From Polychytrium aggregatum (taxonomy: Eukaryota > Chytridiomycota > Chytridiomycetes > Polychytriales), in assembly GCF_025602895.1 (NCBI RefSeq), contig NW_026516351.1:1-64000 (forward strand): DNA of 64,000 nucleotides, read 5' to 3'. Position 1 is the first letter of the stretch; each line of letters opens with the position of its first letter. Shown here one piece after another: positions 60,425-64,000 of the stretch. A program made the position numbers and the translations under genes. The notes beneath the pieces are model-generated. The model was not told the origin of the DNA and searched no databases. It saw only the letters and a list, made by a program, of their open reading frames with translations.

Positions 60425-63400
60425 ATGCCGCTCTTGCGACTCACCCCGGCCTTCCTGAGGACATCCAGCCATTCACACCGCCTCGCGCACCACCATATCC
60501 GCAGCATCGTCGCCTCTTCGACACGGGCGTACTCGGTCCACAACGACGAGGTTGCAAAGCCCGCGTCCGTGACATTCTCCAACCAGTCCAAGCTGCCCCG
60601 ACTGCCCATTCCCGATCTGCAGGAAAGCGCGGCCAAGTACCTCGAGTCATGCAAGCCGCTGCTGACTCCCGAGGAGTTTGAATCGACCCAGCAGGCTGTC
60701 CAGGACTTCGTCAAGGCCGGAGGACTGGGCGAGACCCTGCAGCAGCGCCTGGTCGATCTCGACGCCAAAGAGCCGGTATGCCCAGTTGCCCCATTCGCTC
60801 ATTCACACCGCTGTCTCGTCCGCCGGACCGTGCGATCGTCATGACAGCATGCGGGCTTGTCGACTCTTAATCATATCAAATAGCAACACAAGCAGCACAC
60901 TTATCCAACCGGCTCTCCTTTTTTCCGCTCCTGACTCGGGCGCTGACTTGCCCTGTGTGCAGTATTCGTGGCTTGAGAAGCTCTGGCTCAACAAGGCCTA
61001 TCTGGAGTACCGCGAGCCCAGCTTCATCAACGTCAACTGGTGGACCCAGCTCGCCGATCATCCCAAGGCCACCAAGAGATCGTTCAGCCACCACCCCCCG
61101 ACCGGCGTCTTCTCGACCTTCCAGATCGAGCGCGCCGCTGGCCTGATCACGAACCTGATCAGCTTCAGCGAGGCTGTCAACAAGTAATGACCGTGCACCA
61201 TTGATTGCTGTTCCCCCGAGCAGTTGCATCAGTGGCTTGGAGCGATTTGATCCTGGGGCTGTTGCTCAGAGCGATTCCATCGAGCAGCCACGGACTGTGA
61301 CTGTCGCATAGGCTCGCTTTCCACGACGCCCCGTGGTTGCGGGTGTCGGGCTCCTTTCCGCCTTTGTCGCCATCGGCCGTGCTCTTTGTCGCAAACATAT
61401 CCACTGATGCCCTGCTGCTCTCTCTGCAGTGGCCAGATCGCCCCAGAATATGTCAAGAGCCAGCCGCTTTGCATGAGCCAGTACAAGAACCAGTTCGGCG
61501 CTACACGTGTTCCTTCCCCCAACGCCGACACCGTCATTCTGAACCATCCTGCCACCGCCAACCACATCATCGTCATGGCCAGCAACCAGATCTTCAAGAT
61601 GGATGTGCGAAAGGACGACGGCACTCGGCTCTCTCTCCACGATCTTCAGAGGTAAACATGGCGGCTCGAACAAGCGAGGATCGAGATTCATTTCAACCAG
61701 ACAGAGTTGTCGTATTGATCTGTACAGAGCGGGCTTTGGAGCAAGCGGATCCTCCTCAGCTAGATGGCCGTGCTCAAGCACAGGCAGAACACCAATCCCG
61801 TCGACTGGCCGCTAGACTAAACTCTCGCTGCCGTTCTCCCCCCAGATCGCTGTACAAGATCACCGAGCACAGTCTGCATGACGCTCCCGAGCCTGCCATT
61901 GGGCGGCTGACTGCTGTCGATCGCGATACCTGGACACAGGTACGATTTGTATGCACACGTCCATGCGACCCACGACGGCGCATCGACCCTACCGCCAGCA
62001 GCCAATGCATGCATCCATGGCACTCCGTCGCTGAGCCTGCTTCTCCCGTCCCAATTGTGCTCACAGACCTACCAGCACCTACTCTCGCTGGACAAGCAGA
62101 ATGCCGAGAACATGAAGATCATCCAGGACGCGCTCTTTGTCGTCTGCCTCGATGACTCGTCCACCGTTGCCAACTTTGACCGATCCCACCTGCAGTTCTT
62201 CCACAACTTTGACGGCTCCAACCGCTGGTTTGACAAGGCTATCCAGCTGATCGTCACCAACAACGGCCGTGCCGGCATCAACGGAGAGGTAACGACGACA
62301 GTAGCAGTGGCAGCAGCATGACTGGCAGGATGAGCTAGTATCTGGCTGTTTGAAACGCAAGGACTTGGAATGCAGCGGATGGCTGACAACCTGCATCACT
62401 GTGCGTGCAGCACTCTCCCGCAGATGCCGTTATTGCCGGTAAAATGATGGACTACATCGTCCAAAAGTGAGTCTTGTCCTCTCCGGGCGAGAGATGCAAG
62501 CCCCGGCGCTCTTGGCTGCACACACAAGCTGACTTGCGCGAGTGGGATTGCCGCGATGGTACTGTATCAGCCCTTGCGACTGACTCTGCATGTCGTTCCC
62601 GATGATCGCTAGTGAGCCTGCTGTCGATCCCGCCTCCGTGGAGCAGTTCGCCGTGCCCTCGGTTCGACGACTGGAGTGGATCGTGGACGAAAAGGTCACC
62701 AAGGCCATCGATGAAGCCCTGTTTGCCTCCGAGCACGCCGCCAGAAACATCGAGAGCTGCATCCTCCACACCGACGCCTACGGTGCCCGCTATATCAAGG
62801 AAGTCGGTAGGTGTTTGTCTATGTTGTACTGGAGCCTGGTGATGATGGTGGCGTATTGGGCTTCTTATCCGGACAGAAGCAGTCTGGGTGCCGCAGCATG
62901 CGACCGAAATGATTCGAGCGACGCCGGTATGTGCTCTTACACGCCCTTCTCTTACTGCCACCCCCTCCTCCTCAGCCGGCGCCAGCCCCGATGCCTATGT
63001 CCAGATGGCGCTCCAGCTCACATGGAGACGCCTGCACAACGACCCCACGGCAGTCTACGAGTCGGTCTCGACACGCCAGTTTTTGCACGGCCGCACCGAG
63101 ACCGCGCGAAGCCTTTCCAAAGAGTCCTGGGACTTTTGCAAGGCCTTTGATGACGACAATGTCCTTGTAAGTGGATCGATGCATGCACGCAGCAGTGAAG
63201 CGCATGGGCAAGTCGGGAACGGTGACTGTCCCGCATCACATTCCTCTGCGAGACCATCCGTACGCTAATGTGCCGGGCGGTCCCTTGGCTTGCAGTACGA
63301 GGACAAGACCCAGCTCTTCCGCAAGGCCGTCGCGGCGCAGTCCAAGTATGTCCGCGAGGCGAGCCAGGGCAAGGGCATCGACCGCCACTTCCTTGGTCTG

Positions 63401-63995
63401 AGAAGCATGATCACCAAGGAGGATGCCGAGAACGAAGCCGGCATGGCCATTTTCAAGGATCCGGCGTTCTCCCGAAGCGTCAACTTCCGGCTGTCCTCGA
63501 GCAACGTCTCCCCCGGCAAGCACTTTTTCGGTGGCTTCGGGCCGGTGGTGGTCGACGGCTATGGTGTCAACTACGCCATCGACACGGACCAGCTCAAGTT
63601 TTCGATTTCGCGCAGCATTCGCTGCAAGGAGACCTCGGCCTTCAAATTCCGAGAGACGCTGCAACGAACGCTGACGGATATGATGATTCTGTTCCCCAAG
63701 CGGTAGGTGGCTGCTGGCGTGCCTTTCCTCCCCTTCCGTTGCATCGATCGGGTCTCGCGCTGAGATTGCCCCGCTGTCTTCGCGCTTGCCCCCGATCCGA
63801 TGTCCTCGTGCTTGCCGTCGCTCACACCGCCGTCGTGCCTGTGCCAGATCCGAGGTCTGGGGATACGACTGGAAGGATAAGCGCAAGCTCGAGCGCAAAG
63901 AGAGCGAGTACCTCCGAACGATGAAGCAGATCTCGGACGAGTACGAGCACAAGAAGCAGATCATTTCCGCCAAGTACGACCGAACGCAGAAATAA
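60425..63995 (+). CDS. CAT2: carnitine O-acetyltransferase, mitochondrial
   Basis: Ten exons: 60425-60775, 60963-61183, 61430-61651, 61845-61938, 62067-62288, 62411-62466, 62613-62806, 62976-63166, 63296-63702, 63848-63995; 701 residues. It transfers acetyl groups between CoA and carnitine, moving acetyl units between compartments. The first ~40 residues are Arg/Ser/His-rich and fit a mitochondrial presequence. Choline/carnitine acyltransferase signatures: LPRLPIPDLQESAAKYL, YSWLEKLWLNKAYL, PLCMSQYKNQF, the catalytic His at residue ~371 in GINGE-HSPADA, SPDAYVQMALQL, YESVSTRQFLHGRTE and FGGFGPVVVDGYGVNY. The C-terminus is a ~40-residue highly charged helix absent from the animal enzyme. There is no SKL/AKL-type peroxisomal signal. 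The stop codon is five bases from the window end. Confidence 0.93.
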
Positions 63996-64000
63996 ACTCC

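Noticed and set aside
62807-62975. A possible extra exon in CAT2 (after an acceptor near 62879)
   Set aside because: Including it breaks the family alignment; direct joining of 62806 to 62976 keeps phase and gives YIKEVAGASPDAY as in relatives.

Overview
This 64 kb window is eukaryotic nuclear DNA, most likely from a zoosporic (flagellated) fungus of the Chytridiomycota. The genes are closely packed, GC-rich and interrupted by many short GT-AG introns. They include fungal-type genes (fungal-specific transcription factor domain, Qcr9, COG8, Iqg1/Rng2-type IQGAP) beside flagellar genes lost from non-flagellated fungi (an LRRC23 radial-spoke protein and a likely TPGS1 tubulin-polyglutamylase subunit). 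The taxon is an inference from gene content. I saw no rRNA, tRNA, CRISPR array, transposon or viral gene.

Layout. 1-3.6 kb: 3' part of a putative fungal transcription factor. 3.6-5.8 kb: nothing recognised. 5.8-8.2 kb (-): a 4-exon, 626-residue multi-pass membrane protein of unknown family. 9.7-20.3 kb (-): a tandem array of four paralogous type I membrane proteins. Each has a signal peptide, a mucin-like Ser/Thr region, one membrane helix and two C-terminal SH3 domains. This array is the most unusual part of the window. 21.5-23.6 kb (+): COG8. 24.3-26.5 kb (-) and 27.1-27.9 kb (+): stomatin-like protein 2 and a mitoribosomal mS26-like protein, which share a divergent promoter. 28.3-30.3 kb (-): LRRC23. 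30.6-32.2 kb (-) and 32.4-33.4 kb (+): NSRP1 and METTL22, divergent. 34.7-41.8 kb (+): a 24-exon IQGAP. 43.8-45.8 kb (+): GAPDH. 46.4-48.6 kb (+): a TKL-type kinase fused to Sel1 repeats. 48.9-50.0 kb (-): ARPC3. 51.3-54.6 kb (-): UDP-glucose pyrophosphorylase. 55.1-56.6 kb (+): a TB2/DP1/HVA22 (REEP/Yop1)-like protein. 57.0-58.2 kb (-) and 58.5-59.6 kb (+): TPGS1-like and Qcr9, divergent. 60.4-64.0 kb (+): carnitine O-acetyltransferase.

Exon models were built by hand from GT..AG sites, reading phase and family alignment from memory. Every multi-exon model listed as complete closes in frame. Functional themes are surface sensing and cortical actin (SH3 array, IQGAP, ARPC3), mitochondrial function (SLP2, mS26, Qcr9, carnitine acetyltransferase), flagellum (LRRC23, TPGS1-like), Golgi and wall-precursor supply (COG8, UGP1) and glycolysis (GAPDH). 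There is no operon logic. Neighbours are related only through divergent promoters and the tandem duplication. Introns and spacers carry many short tandem repeats.
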